NCBI RefSeq assembly: GCF_029945805.1
Contig: NZ_JAQSDH010000002.1
Coordinates: forward strand, 26,974 to 90,973
Length of the DNA stretch: 64,000 bases
Direction of reading: 5' to 3'
Origin: Flavobacterium sp.
GTDB taxonomy: Bacteria; Bacteroidota; Bacteroidia; Flavobacteriales; Flavobacteriaceae
Shown here piece by piece: positions 31,174 to 40,167 of the stretch. Numbering within the stretch: position 1 is the first letter of the stretch; every line of letters starts with the position of its first letter. The notes under the pieces are model-generated. The model did no database searches, had not been told where the DNA came from, and was given only the letters and a program-made list of their open reading frames with translations. The translations under genes were made by a program, and so were the position numbers.

Positions 31174-31265
31174 CTTATTTATAAAAAACTAGGAATTGCT
31201 GGTTTTGAAGAACGCCCAACGGAAGTTCCTTCAAAGCCTTGCAAATACAGTTTTTTATAAATAAG
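31174..31265. repeat. Long imperfect palindrome between convergent genes
   Basis: CTTATTTATAAAAAACT (31174-31190) and AGTTTTTTATAAATAAG (31249-31265) are perfect 17-bp inverted arms. Inside, GGTTTTGAAG (31201-31210) pairs with CTTCAAAGCC (31229-31238) with one wobble, and TTGC pairs with GCAA. The whole 92 nt can fold into one long hairpin with a loop of about 18 nt. The arrangement suggests a MITE-like element or a large bidirectional terminator between the phosphatase and ABC-F genes. Confidence 0.7.
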
Positions 31266-31298
31266 ATTGTAATGAAAAGCTGGAAATGGCTCCTAAAA

Positions 31299-33206
31299 TT
31301 ACAAAGTATCAATCTCGCCTTGAACCATTTCCCAGTCTTCGAGTAGTTTGTCCAATTCGGCTTTTTTCTTGTTGTACGCCATGAAGAAATTAGCGTCTTC
31401 ACTGTGTTTGTCATAATTAGAAGCCAGCGCTTTATCGTCAGACTGAATGTTGATTTCCAATTGTTTTATTTGGCTTTCAATTTTACTCAAACGGTTTTGA
31501 AGCGATTTATTTTTCTTCTGATCGTCGTAGGAAAGATTTTTATTCTCTTTAGTATTGGCAGAAACCACAACGTCTTTCTTTTCAATTTCACGCATATTAT
31601 TGGCGTTGCGTTGTTCCAAAAAGTAGTTGATATCGCCTAAATATTCTTTGATTTTTTGATCTTTAAATTCGTAAACAATATTCGACATGCCTTGAAGAAA
31701 ATCCCTGTCGTGAGAAACCAAAAGTAAGGTTCCTTCGTATTTTTTCAAGGCTGCTTTTAGTACATTTTTCGATTTGATGTCCAAGTGATTCGTAGGCTCA
31801 TCCATCAGCAACACATTGATAGGTTGCAACAACAATTTACACAAAGCCAAGCGGTTTCGCTCGCCACCCGAAAGCACTTTCACCTTCTTTTCTACATCAT
31901 CGCCACGGAACAAAAACGAACCCAACATATCACGAACGCGCGAACGATTTCCGTCAGTTGCAGCATTCGTCATCGTTTCCAATAACGTGATTTCGCCATC
32001 AAGATATTCTGCTTGATTTTGGGCAAAATAACCCAACTGAACATTGTGTCCTAGTTTTATCGAACCATCATATTTAAATTCGTTGACAATCGCTTTAATG
32101 AACGTCGATTTTCCCTGACCATTTTGACCCACGAAAGCAATTTTAGAGCCGCGTTCCACCAAAAGTGAAATGTCTTTCAAAATGGTTTTGTCGCCATACG
32201 CTTTGGTTACGTGCTCGGCTTCAATGACTACTTTTCCTGGAGATTGCGACAATGGAAACGAAATATTCATCACCGAATTGTCGTCTTCATCCACTTCAAT
32301 TCGTTCTACTTTATCTAATTTTTTAATCAGCGATTGCGCCATGGATGCTTTCGAAGCTTTCGCTCGGAATTTCTCAATTAACTTTTCGGTTTCTTCAATT
32401 TTCTTAGCCTGATTTTTTTGCGTAGCCAATTGTTTTTCGCGTATTTCTTCACGCAGTACTAAATATTCCGAATACGGTTTATTGAAATCATACGCTTTTC
32501 CAAGCGAAATCTCAATCGTACGATTCGTCACATTATCCAAAAACATTTTATCGTGCGAAACAATTACGACAACGCCCGGAAAGTTTCTTAGAAATCCTTC
32601 TAGCCAAATGATACTCTCAATATCCAAGTGATTCGTTGGCTCATCCAGCAACAAAATATCGTTGGATTGCAACAACAATTTTGCCAACTCAATACGCATT
32701 CTCCAACCACCCGAAAAAGTATCCGTTTGGTTGTTAAAATCTTCACGTTTAAACCCTAAACCTAATAAGATCTTCTCGGTTTCCCCAACATAATTATACC
32801 CGCCAAGAATTTCATAAAGATGCGATACATCGCTCAATTGCTCAATCAAATCAGAATAACCCTGACTTTCATAATCCGTTCGCGTCAACAATTGATGGTT
32901 AATCTCGTCAATCTTTACTTCCGCTTTTTTGATCTCGACAAACGCTTCATAAGCCTCATCTAATACCGTTCTTCCTTGTTCAAAATCGATATCCTGACGC
33001 AAAAAGCCCATTCTAACTTCTTTTTCGGTGGCAATTTGCCCCGAATCGGGCTTGAAATCACCCGCCAATATTTTAAGCATTGTTGATTTTCCGGCACCAT
33101 TTTTTCCCACAAGTCCTACCCTATCACCCGAACCCAATCGAAAAGTCACCTCTTCAAAAAGATACGTACCACCAAACGAAACCGATAAATTATGAATGTT
33201 TAACAT
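31299..33206 (-). CDS. ABC-F family ATPase
   Basis: A 635-residue soluble protein with two ABC domains and no membrane segment: Walker A GKNGAGKST (near 36-44) and GQNGQGKST, signatures SGGWRMR and SGGERNR, and Walker B LLLDEPTNHLD and LLMDEPTNHLD. The C-terminal 100 residues form a coiled coil (QNRLSKIESQIKQLEINIQS). These are ribosome-associated translation factors (EttA/Uup/YdiF type) that bind the E site; the long C-terminal coil is like the Uup/YdiF group. It is the usual chromosomal housekeeping copy; no sign of a resistance-type variant was noticed. It converges on the App1 gene. Confidence 0.95.
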   Translation of the reverse strand: MLNIHNLSVSFGGTYLFEEVTFRLGSGDRVGLVGKNGAGKSTMLKILAGDFKPDSGQIATEKEVRMGFLRQDIDFEQGRTVLDEAYEAFVEIKKAEVKIDEINHQLLTRTDYESQGYSDLIEQLSDVSHLYEILGGYNYVGETEKILLGLGFKREDFNNQTDTFSGGWRMRIELAKLLLQSNDILLLDEPTNHLDIESIIWLEGFLRNFPGVVVIVSHDKMFLDNVTNRTIEISLGKAYDFNKPYSEYLVLREEIREKQLATQKNQAKKIEETEKLIEKFRAKASKASMAQSLIKKLDKVERIEVDEDDNSVMNISFPLSQSPGKVVIEAEHVTKAYGDKTILKDISLLVERGSKIAFVGQNGQGKSTFIKAIVNEFKYDGSIKLGHNVQLGYFAQNQAEYLDGEITLLETMTNAATDGNRSRVRDMLGSFLFRGDDVEKKVKVLSGGERNRLALCKLLLQPINVLLMDEPTNHLDIKSKNVLKAALKKYEGTLLLVSHDRDFLQGMSNIVYEFKDQKIKEYLGDINYFLEQRNANNMREIEKKDVVVSANTKENKNLSYDDQKKNKSLQNRLSKIESQIKQLEINIQSDDKALASNYDKHSEDANFFMAYNKKKAELDKLLEDWEMVQGEIDTL

Positions 33207-33227
33207 AAAAAGAATTGCAAATTAGTA

Positions 33228-33256
33228 TTGAAAACTTCGCTAAGGATTTACCTTTG
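33228..33256 (+). promoter_or_regulatory. Promoter of the DUF983 gene
   Basis: TTG (33228-33230) and TACCTTTG (33249-33256), 18 nt apart, match the full -33/-7 consensus, 49 nt before the ATG at 33306. Confidence 0.65.
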
Positions 33257-33305
33257 CACACACAAGGTCATAAGACCAAAGTGAACGAAGTTAAAATTTT
33301 TGCAA

Positions 33306-33689
33306 ATGTTAAAAAAAGGATCCAAACTAAATAGCATTTTAACAGGAACTTGTCCAAGATGCCAAGAAGAAAGTATGTATGTTGAGAAAAATCCATATAA
33401 TCTGCCCGAATTATTTCACATGCATGAAAATTGCAGCCACTGCGGATTGCGTTACCAAATCGAACCTTCCTTTTTTTACGGCGCCATGTATGTAAACTAC
33501 GGCTTAACTGTAGCCGTTGGAGTCGCTGCATTTATTATTACCAAAGTTTTACTAGGATTCGAATTGATGTATGCTGTTATTGCCATCATTGTGGCTCTAG
33601 TTGTTTTAATGCCTATTAATTCAAGATTGTCCCGAAATGTTTACATTAATATGTTTGTCAGTTTTGATAAAGACGCGGCGAAGAAATAA
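33306..33689 (+). CDS. DUF983 family zinc-ribbon membrane protein
   Basis: A 127-residue protein from ATG 33306 (MLKKGSKLNSILTGTCPRCQ); a TTG at 33300 would add two residues. Two CxxC knuckles (CPRC near 16-19 and CSHC near 44-47) form a zinc ribbon, followed by a conserved RYQIEPSFFYGAMYVNYGLT segment and two membrane helices (about 70-90 and 92-112). This is the DUF983 layout; the function is unknown. It is divergent from the ABC-F gene and has its own promoter. Confidence 0.88.
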   Translation: MLKKGSKLNSILTGTCPRCQEESMYVEKNPYNLPELFHMHENCSHCGLRYQIEPSFFYGAMYVNYGLTVAVGVAAFIITKVLLGFELMYAVIAIIVALVVLMPINSRLSRNVYINMFVSFDKDAAKK

Positions 33690-33843
33690 TAACAAAATTT
33701 GAAAAGCATTTGCTTGTTTTTATCTTCAATAGAAGCGCATTTTATGAAGCTTTAAATTCACTACAATAGAACCGAATGTTGGCCTTTGGTCATAAATGTT
33801 AGGTCTGTTATAAATGTTATGTTTACCTGCTTTTTTGGGTACT

Positions 33844-33919
33844 TTGTTCGACTCTTGTTCGACACTTGTTCGGCAGCGCTTCGGCAAAACGATACTTTTA
33901 ACGAACAAGTGTCGAACAA
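33844..33919. repeat. 18-bp inverted repeat with 11-bp tandem units
   Basis: TTGTTCGACACTTGTTCG (33855-33872) is the exact reverse complement of CGAACAAGTGTCGAACAA (33902-33919), with a 29-nt spacer. The left arm is part of a tandem series of 11-nt units: TTGTTCGACTC, TTGTTCGACAC, TTGTTCGGCAG, CGCTTCGGCAA (33844-33887). The 400-nt gap between the DUF983 gene and topA holds no supportable gene; this structure and the topA promoter are its only visible contents. Confidence 0.75.
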
Positions 33920-34062
33920 ACCTAAAAGAACGATAGATCCTAAACCCTAAATGAAGCATAAATGATTTCCATTTAATGCAAAAAACGCAGGCTCTTGCTA
34001 AGTCTCCAACATCCTTTTATCGTTAAAAAGCAACAGTAAAACGGAAATTTAAAAAAAACGTT

Positions 34063-34070
34063 TACTTTTG
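34063..34070 (+). promoter_or_regulatory. -7 element before topA
   Basis: TACTTTTG matches TAnnTTTG, 19 nt before the ATG at 34090. No TTG at the -33 position. The 15-mer TTATCGTTAAAAAGC lies 31 nt upstream (34017-34031) and is shared with the gldK promoter region. Confidence 0.5.
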
Positions 34071-34089
34071 CCGACATAAACAACGGAGT

Positions 34090-36606
34090 ATGGCAAAGAA
34101 TTTAGTTATCGTGGAGTCCCCTGCAAAGGCGAAAACAATCGAAAAATTTCTAGGAAGTGATTATCAAGTAGAATCAAGCTACGGGCACATTGCCGACTTG
34201 CCATCCAAGGAAATCGGAGTTGATGTGCTCAATGGATTCAAACCAAAATACGAAGTTTCATCCGACAAGAAAGCGTTGGTCGCTAAACTAAAAGGATTAG
34301 CTAAAAATGCCGAAATGGTTTGGTTAGCTTCGGATGAGGACCGCGAGGGAGAAGCCATTTCTTGGCACTTAGCGGAAGAATTAAAATTGGATAAAAGCAA
34401 AACCAAACGAATTGTTTTCCACGAAATTACTAAAAATGCGATCCTAAAAGCCATCGATAACCCAAGAGAAATCGATTATAACTTAGTAAATGCCCAACAA
34501 GCGCGAAGAGTTTTAGATCGATTAGTAGGTTACGAACTTTCACCAGTATTATGGAAAAAAGTTAAAGGCGGATTATCTGCGGGTCGTGTACAATCGGTTT
34601 CCGTACGATTAATTGTAGAACGTGAAAGAGAAATTCAGGAATTCAAAGCAATGGCATCCTATTCCGTTACTGCCGAATTCACCAACGAAGCTGGAAAAAT
34701 TGTTAAAGCAAAATTGCCTAAAAACTTCGCTACCCAAAAAGAAGCCGAAGATTTTCTAAATAAAAATATCGGTTCTACTTATAAAGTTGCCGATTTAGAA
34801 ACCAAACCAACCAAAAAAACGCCAGCGGCCCCTTTTACCACTTCTACGTTGCAACAAGAAGCTGCTCGTAAATTGTATTTACCTGTTGGAATTACGATGC
34901 AAATCGCACAACGTTTGTACGAAGCTGGACTGATTACTTACATGAGAACGGATAGTGTGAATCTTTCGAAAGAAGCCTCAGACGCAGCACAAGCAGAAAT
35001 CACAAAATCATACGGTAAGGAATATTCTAAACCAAGAACCTTTACTACCAAAAGTAAAGGCGCACAAGAAGCTCACGAAGCGATTCGTCCAACAGACATG
35101 TCGCGTCATACCGTGAATGTCGAAAGAGATCAAGCCCGTTTATATGATTTGATTTGGAAAAGAACCTTAGCCTCTCAAATGAGCGACGCCGAATTAGAAA
35201 GAACCAACGTAAAAATTGAAGCCAATAATCATTCGGAAGTATTCACAGCATCAGGAGAAGTAATCAAGTTTGAAGGATTTCTTAAAGTATATTTGGAAGG
35301 AAATGACGACGACGATGAAGAACAAGAAGGCATGTTGCCTGCTTTAAAAGTGAATGAAAAATTAGGCAACAATTTCATCACCGCCACAGAACGCTACACA
35401 AGAGCCGCTTCAAGATATACAGAAGCCTCTTTAGTAAAAAAATTAGAAGAATTAGGAATTGGGCGTCCGTCAACATACGCGCCTACCATTTCTACCATCA
35501 TCGCCAGAACCTATGTTGAAAAAGGAAACTTAGACGGTGTAGAAAGAAAATATACGCAGCTTACGTTAAAAGATAGTAAAGTTGTAGCGCAAGTATTAAA
35601 AGAAAATACAGGATCTGATAAAGGGAAATTAGTTCCAACAGATATCGGAACCATCGTTAATGATTTCTTAGTAAAAAACTTCTCAGCCATTTTAGATTAT
35701 AATTTCACTGCAAAAGTGGAACAAGATTTTGACGAAATCGCAGAAGGAAATATTGATTGGTCAAAAATGATGCAAGAGTTCTACGATAAGTTTCATCCCA
35801 ATGTAACTTTAGTTCAAGAAACTGCCGAAAGAGAAAGCGGCGAAAGAATTCTAGGTAAAGATCCAAAAACGGGAAAACAAGTTTTAGTTCGTTTAGGTAA
35901 ATTTGGGCCCGTTGCACAAATTGGCGAAGCCGATGATGAAGAAAAGCAGTTTGCCAGTTTGCGTCAAGAACAAAATATCGGCAGCATCACTTTAGAAGAA
36001 GCTTTGAACTTGTTTTTATTGCCAAAAAACTTAGGCGTTTATAAAGACGAAGAAGTTGAAGTAAGCAATGGTCGTTTTGGTCCTTACGTTCGTTTCGGAA
36101 AACAATTCATATCCTTACCAAAAGGCGAAGATCCACTAGATGTAACTATGGAGCGAGCTCAAGAATTGATTAACGAGAAAGCGGCCGCTGATGCGCCAAT
36201 TGCCACTTACAAAAATGAAGGCGTTCAGAAAGGCGTGGGTCGTTTTGGTCCGTTCTTAAAATGGAATGGCATCTTTATTAATGTAAGCAAGAAATACAAC
36301 TTTGACAATTTATCGCAAGCGGATATTGTGGAACTTATTGAAGAGAAATTGCAAAAGAACATTGATAAGGTAATTCACAACTGGGAAGAAGAAGGAATTC
36401 TGGTTGAAAAGGCACGTTGGGGAAAATCAGTGATTACCAAAGGAAAAATCAAAATAGAGCTCAATAAAGATACTGATGCTTCGGTATTGACTTTGGAGCA
36501 AGTAAAGGAAATGATTGCGGCTAAAACTCCAGTGAAGAAAACGGCAGCTAAGAAACCCGCAGCCAAAAAAACTACTGTAAAAAAAGCACCCGCTAAAAAG
36601 AAATAA
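34090..36606 (+). CDS. topA: DNA topoisomerase I
   Basis: An 838-residue type IA topoisomerase that relaxes negative supercoils. The TOPRIM domain opens with VIVESPAKAKTIEKFLG and has WLASDEDREGEA with the acidic metal ligands. The active-site Tyr284 sits in LITYMRTDSVNLS. RPTDMSRH and GIGRPSTYAPTIS are conserved cleavage-domain motifs. The C-terminal part lacks zinc fingers and instead has topoisomerase C-terminal repeats marked by GRFGPYVRFG and GRFGPFLKW. It ends with a lysine-rich tail (KKTAAKKPAAKKTTVKKAPA, then KKK), common in this phylum and likely DNA-binding. Next gene 2 nt downstream, so the two are cotranscribed. Confidence 0.98.
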   Translation: MAKNLVIVESPAKAKTIEKFLGSDYQVESSYGHIADLPSKEIGVDVLNGFKPKYEVSSDKKALVAKLKGLAKNAEMVWLASDEDREGEAISWHLAEELKLDKSKTKRIVFHEITKNAILKAIDNPREIDYNLVNAQQARRVLDRLVGYELSPVLWKKVKGGLSAGRVQSVSVRLIVEREREIQEFKAMASYSVTAEFTNEAGKIVKAKLPKNFATQKEAEDFLNKNIGSTYKVADLETKPTKKTPAAPFTTSTLQQEAARKLYLPVGITMQIAQRLYEAGLITYMRTDSVNLSKEASDAAQAEITKSYGKEYSKPRTFTTKSKGAQEAHEAIRPTDMSRHTVNVERDQARLYDLIWKRTLASQMSDAELERTNVKIEANNHSEVFTASGEVIKFEGFLKVYLEGNDDDDEEQEGMLPALKVNEKLGNNFITATERYTRAASRYTEASLVKKLEELGIGRPSTYAPTISTIIARTYVEKGNLDGVERKYTQLTLKDSKVVAQVLKENTGSDKGKLVPTDIGTIVNDFLVKNFSAILDYNFTAKVEQDFDEIAEGNIDWSKMMQEFYDKFHPNVTLVQETAERESGERILGKDPKTGKQVLVRLGKFGPVAQIGEADDEEKQFASLRQEQNIGSITLEEALNLFLLPKNLGVYKDEEVEVSNGRFGPYVRFGKQFISLPKGEDPLDVTMERAQELINEKAAADAPIATYKNEGVQKGVGRFGPFLKWNGIFINVSKKYNFDNLSQADIVELIEEKLQKNIDKVIHNWEEEGILVEKARWGKSVITKGKIKIELNKDTDASVLTLEQVKEMIAAKTPVKKTAAKKPAAKKTTVKKAPAKKK

Positions 36607-36608
36607 TT

Positions 36609-37763
36609 ATGGAATTTGATTTTCTATCACCCGTTGATAATGAGATAATTCAGTATATAAACGGATTGTCCTCACAGCATTTGGGAAGTAAAGTCGTTTT
36701 TCATACCGATAAAGATTTCCCAGAGATAGATAAAGTGAAAATTGCGATCATTGGCGTACTAGAAAACCGTGGCGCAGTCAATTTCACAGATGATGAAGTC
36801 AATTTGGATGCAATCAGAAAAGAATTGTACAGTTTATATCCTGGGAATTGGCAAAGTACAATTGCCGATTTAGGTGATATTTTGCCAGGAAATTCTATCG
36901 AAGACACCTTTTTTGCTTTGCAGAAAGTAGCCTCAAAACTCATAAAGAAAGGTATTATACCAATTGTAATTGGTGGTTCTCAAGATTTGACCTATCCTAT
37001 GTATCGCGCTTATGATAATCAGGAGCAAATGGTCAACTTAGTATCTATTGATAGTAAGTTTGATTTTGGCAAACAAGAAGAGGGCATTTCTGCTAATTCT
37101 TATTTGACAAAGATAATAGTGGATGAACCCAATAACCTTTTTAACTACAGTAATATTGGTTATCAAACCTACTATAATTCGCAGGAAGAGATTGATTTAA
37201 TCGAAAAATTATACTTTGACGCTTACCGATTAGGAGAAATTTCAAACAATATTGAGCTAGCCGAGCCAACTTTTCGTGATGCTGATATTGTTTGTATCGA
37301 TTTAAATGCTGTAAAGTCTGCTTATTCAGGAAATTTTTCTACTTTTACTCCTAATGGTTTTGACGGAAAAGAAATTTGCAGTTTATCAAGATATTCAGGT
37401 ATAAGTGATAAAGTTAGTTCCTTTGGAATTTTCAATCACAATAATAAAAAAGAAGAATCGGTACTTATTGCGCAAATCATTTGGTATTTTATTGAAGGAG
37501 TGAACTATCGTTCCAACGAATATCCATTCGGAACGAAAGAAAACTATTTAAAATACATTGTACCACTGGAAACTGAAGAATTAATTTTCTTCAAAAGCAA
37601 TAAAACGGGGAGATGGTGGATTGAGATAAATTATTTTGCAGGAGAACACAATAAACTGAAAAAAAATACGTTATTACCATGTTCACATGAAGAATATCTA
37701 GCAGCGTGCAATAACGAAATTCCCGAAAGATGGTGGAAAGCGCAGCGAAAAAACACTCTGTAA
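36609..37763 (+). CDS. Arginase-fold (formimidoylglutamase-like) protein with degenerate metal site
   Basis: A 384-residue member of the arginase/agmatinase/formimidoylglutamase superfamily, recognisable from IPIVIGGSQDLTYPMYRAYD and the following VNLVSIDSKFDFG. In active enzymes these read GGDHS and DAHxD, and a third motif is DxDxxDP. Here the His ligands are replaced (GGSQD, DSKFD) and the third motif reads CIDLNAVKSAYSG. Four or more Mn ligands are therefore missing or changed, so hydrolysis of formimidoylglutamate is doubtful despite the usual hutG-type label. It is tightly linked to topA and precedes gldK, an order I recall in other flavobacteria, which points to a conserved non-catalytic role, perhaps tied to gliding. 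That role is inference. Confidence 0.75.
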   Translation: MEFDFLSPVDNEIIQYINGLSSQHLGSKVVFHTDKDFPEIDKVKIAIIGVLENRGAVNFTDDEVNLDAIRKELYSLYPGNWQSTIADLGDILPGNSIEDTFFALQKVASKLIKKGIIPIVIGGSQDLTYPMYRAYDNQEQMVNLVSIDSKFDFGKQEEGISANSYLTKIIVDEPNNLFNYSNIGYQTYYNSQEEIDLIEKLYFDAYRLGEISNNIELAEPTFRDADIVCIDLNAVKSAYSGNFSTFTPNGFDGKEICSLSRYSGISDKVSSFGIFNHNNKKEESVLIAQIIWYFIEGVNYRSNEYPFGTKENYLKYIVPLETEELIFFKSNKTGRWWIEINYFAGEHNKLKKNTLLPCSHEEYLAACNNEIPERWWKAQRKNTL

Positions 37764-37879
37764 AAAAATATAATCAAGTTTATATAAATAAAAGATTACA
37801 ATTACTGTAAAAAATAACACTTTATCGTTAAAAAGCGTAGTTTATCGATAAAATATTTTTTTTATAATAACATTAATTC

Positions 37880-37887
37880 TACTTTTG
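37880..37887 (+). promoter_or_regulatory. -7 element in the gldK upstream region
   Basis: TACTTTTG matches TAnnTTTG, 125 nt before gldK, implying a long leader. TTATCGTTAAAAAGC (37822-37836) and TTTATCGATAAAAT lie just upstream. No -33 TTG. The rest of 37764-38012 holds no gene. Confidence 0.4.
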
Positions 37888-38012
37888 AAATGTGAATTAA
37901 TAGAATCAGTGATTGCACAAAGAAATTTAGTATTAATTAATTGCTTTTTTGAAAAATAATAAATAGGTTTACGCCCTTAAAAATTCATTCAAATTAACCC
38001 CAAAATATACAT

Positions 38013-39428
38013 ATGAAGAAGTTCATAACATTTGCGTCAGTTTTAGCTTTATTAACCAGTTGCGGTGGATCTAGCGATAAAGGTGAGTTGGTAGGAGTTA
38101 AAGGAAAAAAATGGCATCCAGAAAAACCTTTTGGAATGACATTGATTCCTGGAGGGGCATATATCATGGGGAAATCTGATGATGATCCCGCTAATATGCA
38201 AGATGCACCTACTAAAACAGTGACCGTTAGATCATTCTATATGGATGAGACTGAAATCACAAATAGTGAGTACCGTCAATTTGTGGAATGGGTAAAAGAT
38301 TCTACAATCAGAGTACGTTTAGCAATTCTTGCAGACGAAGTGGGTCAAACAGCTACAGGTAAGGGTGGAAAAGGCGGAAAAGGTGGAAAAGGCGGCAGCA
38401 TTGGAGATTTTGCTTTCAACGATACTGATCCGGCTAAAATGACACCATACGACAAATACATGTATGAAAACTATTATAGCGTTGGAACAGATGATGATCC
38501 TTACGCTGGAAGAAGATTGAATAACAAAATCAAACTTATAAAAGATACTAAGAAATATCCAGATGAATACTACACTGAAGTTATGGATACTATGTATTTA
38601 CCAATAGCAGAATCATTTAATGGTTTAAGAACTATAGATGTAAGAAAATTGAAATTCAGATATTCTTGGATGGATATTCAGGCAGCTGCTAAAGCAAAAA
38701 AAGGTAAAAGAAGTGACTTTATAAAAACCGAACAAGAATCTGTTTATCCTGATACAACAGTTTGGATTAAAGATTTTGCTTACTCTTATAACGAGCCAAT
38801 GCACAATGATTATTTCTGGCATCAAGCTTACGCACAATATCCAGTTGTGGGTGTTAGCTGGAAACAAGCAAAAGCATTTTGTGCTTGGAGAACTTTAAAC
38901 AAGAACTCGTACATCAAATCTAAAAAGAAAAAACAAGATCTAATTAACTCTTTCCGTTTGCCAATTGAATCAGAATGGGAATATGCTGCTAGAGGTGGTC
39001 TTGAATCTGCAACTTTTCCTTGGGGTGGTCCTTATGCTAAAAATGACAGAGGTTGTTTCTTGGCTAACTTCAAACCGAACAGAGGAGATTATGCAGCAGA
39101 TCAAGCTTTATATACTGTTGAAGCAAAATCATACGAACCAAACGGATACAATTTGTATAACATGGCCGGAAATGTAGCAGAATGGACGGACTCATCTTAC
39201 GATGCAGCAGCGTACGAATATGTTTCTTCAATCAATCCAAATGTTTCTGACAACAAGAATATGAGAAAAGCGGTTCGTGGAGGTTCTTGGAAAGATGTTG
39301 CTTACTTCCTTCAAGTGGGTACAAGAGATTTTGAATACGCAGATTCTGCAAGAAGTTACATTGGATTCCGTACTGTACAAGATTACATGGGAACTCAAGT
39401 AACTAAGAATGCTGCACCTAAAAAATAA
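38013..39428 (+). CDS. gldK: Gliding motility/T9SS lipoprotein GldK
   Basis: A 471-residue outer-membrane lipoprotein; the signal peptide ends LLTSC (Cys17). It has the formylglycine-generating-enzyme/SUMF1-like fold of GldK/PorK: MTLIPGGAYIMGKSDDD near the start, SFRLPIESEWEYAARGG in the middle, NLYNMAGNVAEWTDSSY and AVRGGSWKDVAY near the end. With GldN it forms the large periplasmic ring of the type IX secretion system. A KGG repeat insertion (four units, encoded at 38361-38396) occurs in a loop near residue 120. It is first gene of gldKLMN, with 50-nt gaps throughout. Confidence 0.97.
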   Translation: MKKFITFASVLALLTSCGGSSDKGELVGVKGKKWHPEKPFGMTLIPGGAYIMGKSDDDPANMQDAPTKTVTVRSFYMDETEITNSEYRQFVEWVKDSTIRVRLAILADEVGQTATGKGGKGGKGGKGGSIGDFAFNDTDPAKMTPYDKYMYENYYSVGTDDDPYAGRRLNNKIKLIKDTKKYPDEYYTEVMDTMYLPIAESFNGLRTIDVRKLKFRYSWMDIQAAAKAKKGKRSDFIKTEQESVYPDTTVWIKDFAYSYNEPMHNDYFWHQAYAQYPVVGVSWKQAKAFCAWRTLNKNSYIKSKKKKQDLINSFRLPIESEWEYAARGGLESATFPWGGPYAKNDRGCFLANFKPNRGDYAADQALYTVEAKSYEPNGYNLYNMAGNVAEWTDSSYDAAAYEYVSSINPNVSDNKNMRKAVRGGSWKDVAYFLQVGTRDFEYADSARSYIGFRTVQDYMGTQVTKNAAPKK

Positions 39429-39482
39429 TTTAAACTAACTTTAAATAAATTAACTTAACTAACTAAAAAAACTACTATTATT

Positions 39483-40115
39483 ATGGCATTATTAAGCAAA
39501 AAAACAATGAATTTCGCTTACGGGATGGGAGCGGCGGTTGTAATTATTGGAGCATTATTCAAGATTCAGCACTGGACTGGAGCGAGTGCGATGCTTATTA
39601 TTGGATTGAGTGTTGAAGCATTAATCTTTGGTTTATCTGCTTTTGATCCAGTTGATAGCGAATTAGATTGGTCATTAGTATATCCTGAATTAGCAGGTGG
39701 GCAAGCTAAAGCAAAAGACAAAAAAGAAGAACCAAAAGATGCACAAGGTCTATTATCTCAGAAATTAGACGCTATGTTAAAAGAAGCTAAGATTGATGGT
39801 CAATTAATGGAAAGCTTAGGAAATAGTATCAAAAACTTTGAAGGTGCAGCTAAAGCAATATCTCCAACTGTTGATTCTGTTGCTTCTACTAAAAAATATG
39901 CTGAAGAAATGACTAAAGCAGCTACTCAATTAGAAACATTGAACGGTTTATACTTAGTTCAAGTCCAAAGTGCTGAAAGAAACGCACAAATCAATAATGA
40001 AGTTGCTGAAAACAATTTAAAATTAAAAGATCAAATGCAAAGTTTGACTTCTAACCTTTCTACATTGAACAATGTATATGGTGGAATGCTTTCTGCAATG
40101 AGTAATAAAGGATAA
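39483..40115 (+). CDS. gldL: Gliding motility/T9SS motor protein GldL
   Basis: A 210-residue inner-membrane protein. Two membrane helices lie near the N-terminus (about 10-30, with the FKIQHW segment after the first, and 35-55), followed by a long cytoplasmic, helical tail. GldL forms a pentamer around a GldM dimer and makes the proton-driven motor for type IX secretion and gliding. The membrane segments contain a Glu (VEALIFG) and a Lys/His (LFKIQHW) that fit a proton path. Length is normal. It lies 54 nt after gldK and 52 nt before gldM. Confidence 0.96.
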   Translation: MALLSKKTMNFAYGMGAAVVIIGALFKIQHWTGASAMLIIGLSVEALIFGLSAFDPVDSELDWSLVYPELAGGQAKAKDKKEEPKDAQGLLSQKLDAMLKEAKIDGQLMESLGNSIKNFEGAAKAISPTVDSVASTKKYAEEMTKAATQLETLNGLYLVQVQSAERNAQINNEVAENNLKLKDQMQSLTSNLSTLNNVYGGMLSAMSNKG

Positions 40116-40167
40116 TTAGTTTTATAACTATTTTAAACAAAATATTAATTTAAACTAATTAGAAAAA

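Noticed and set aside
31175..31414. 79-codon minus-strand ORF
   Set aside because: It overlaps the end of the ABC-F gene in another frame and runs through the long palindrome.
33726..33959. 77-codon minus-strand ORF before topA
   Set aside because: It reads through the 11-bp tandem and inverted repeats and has no recognisable protein features.
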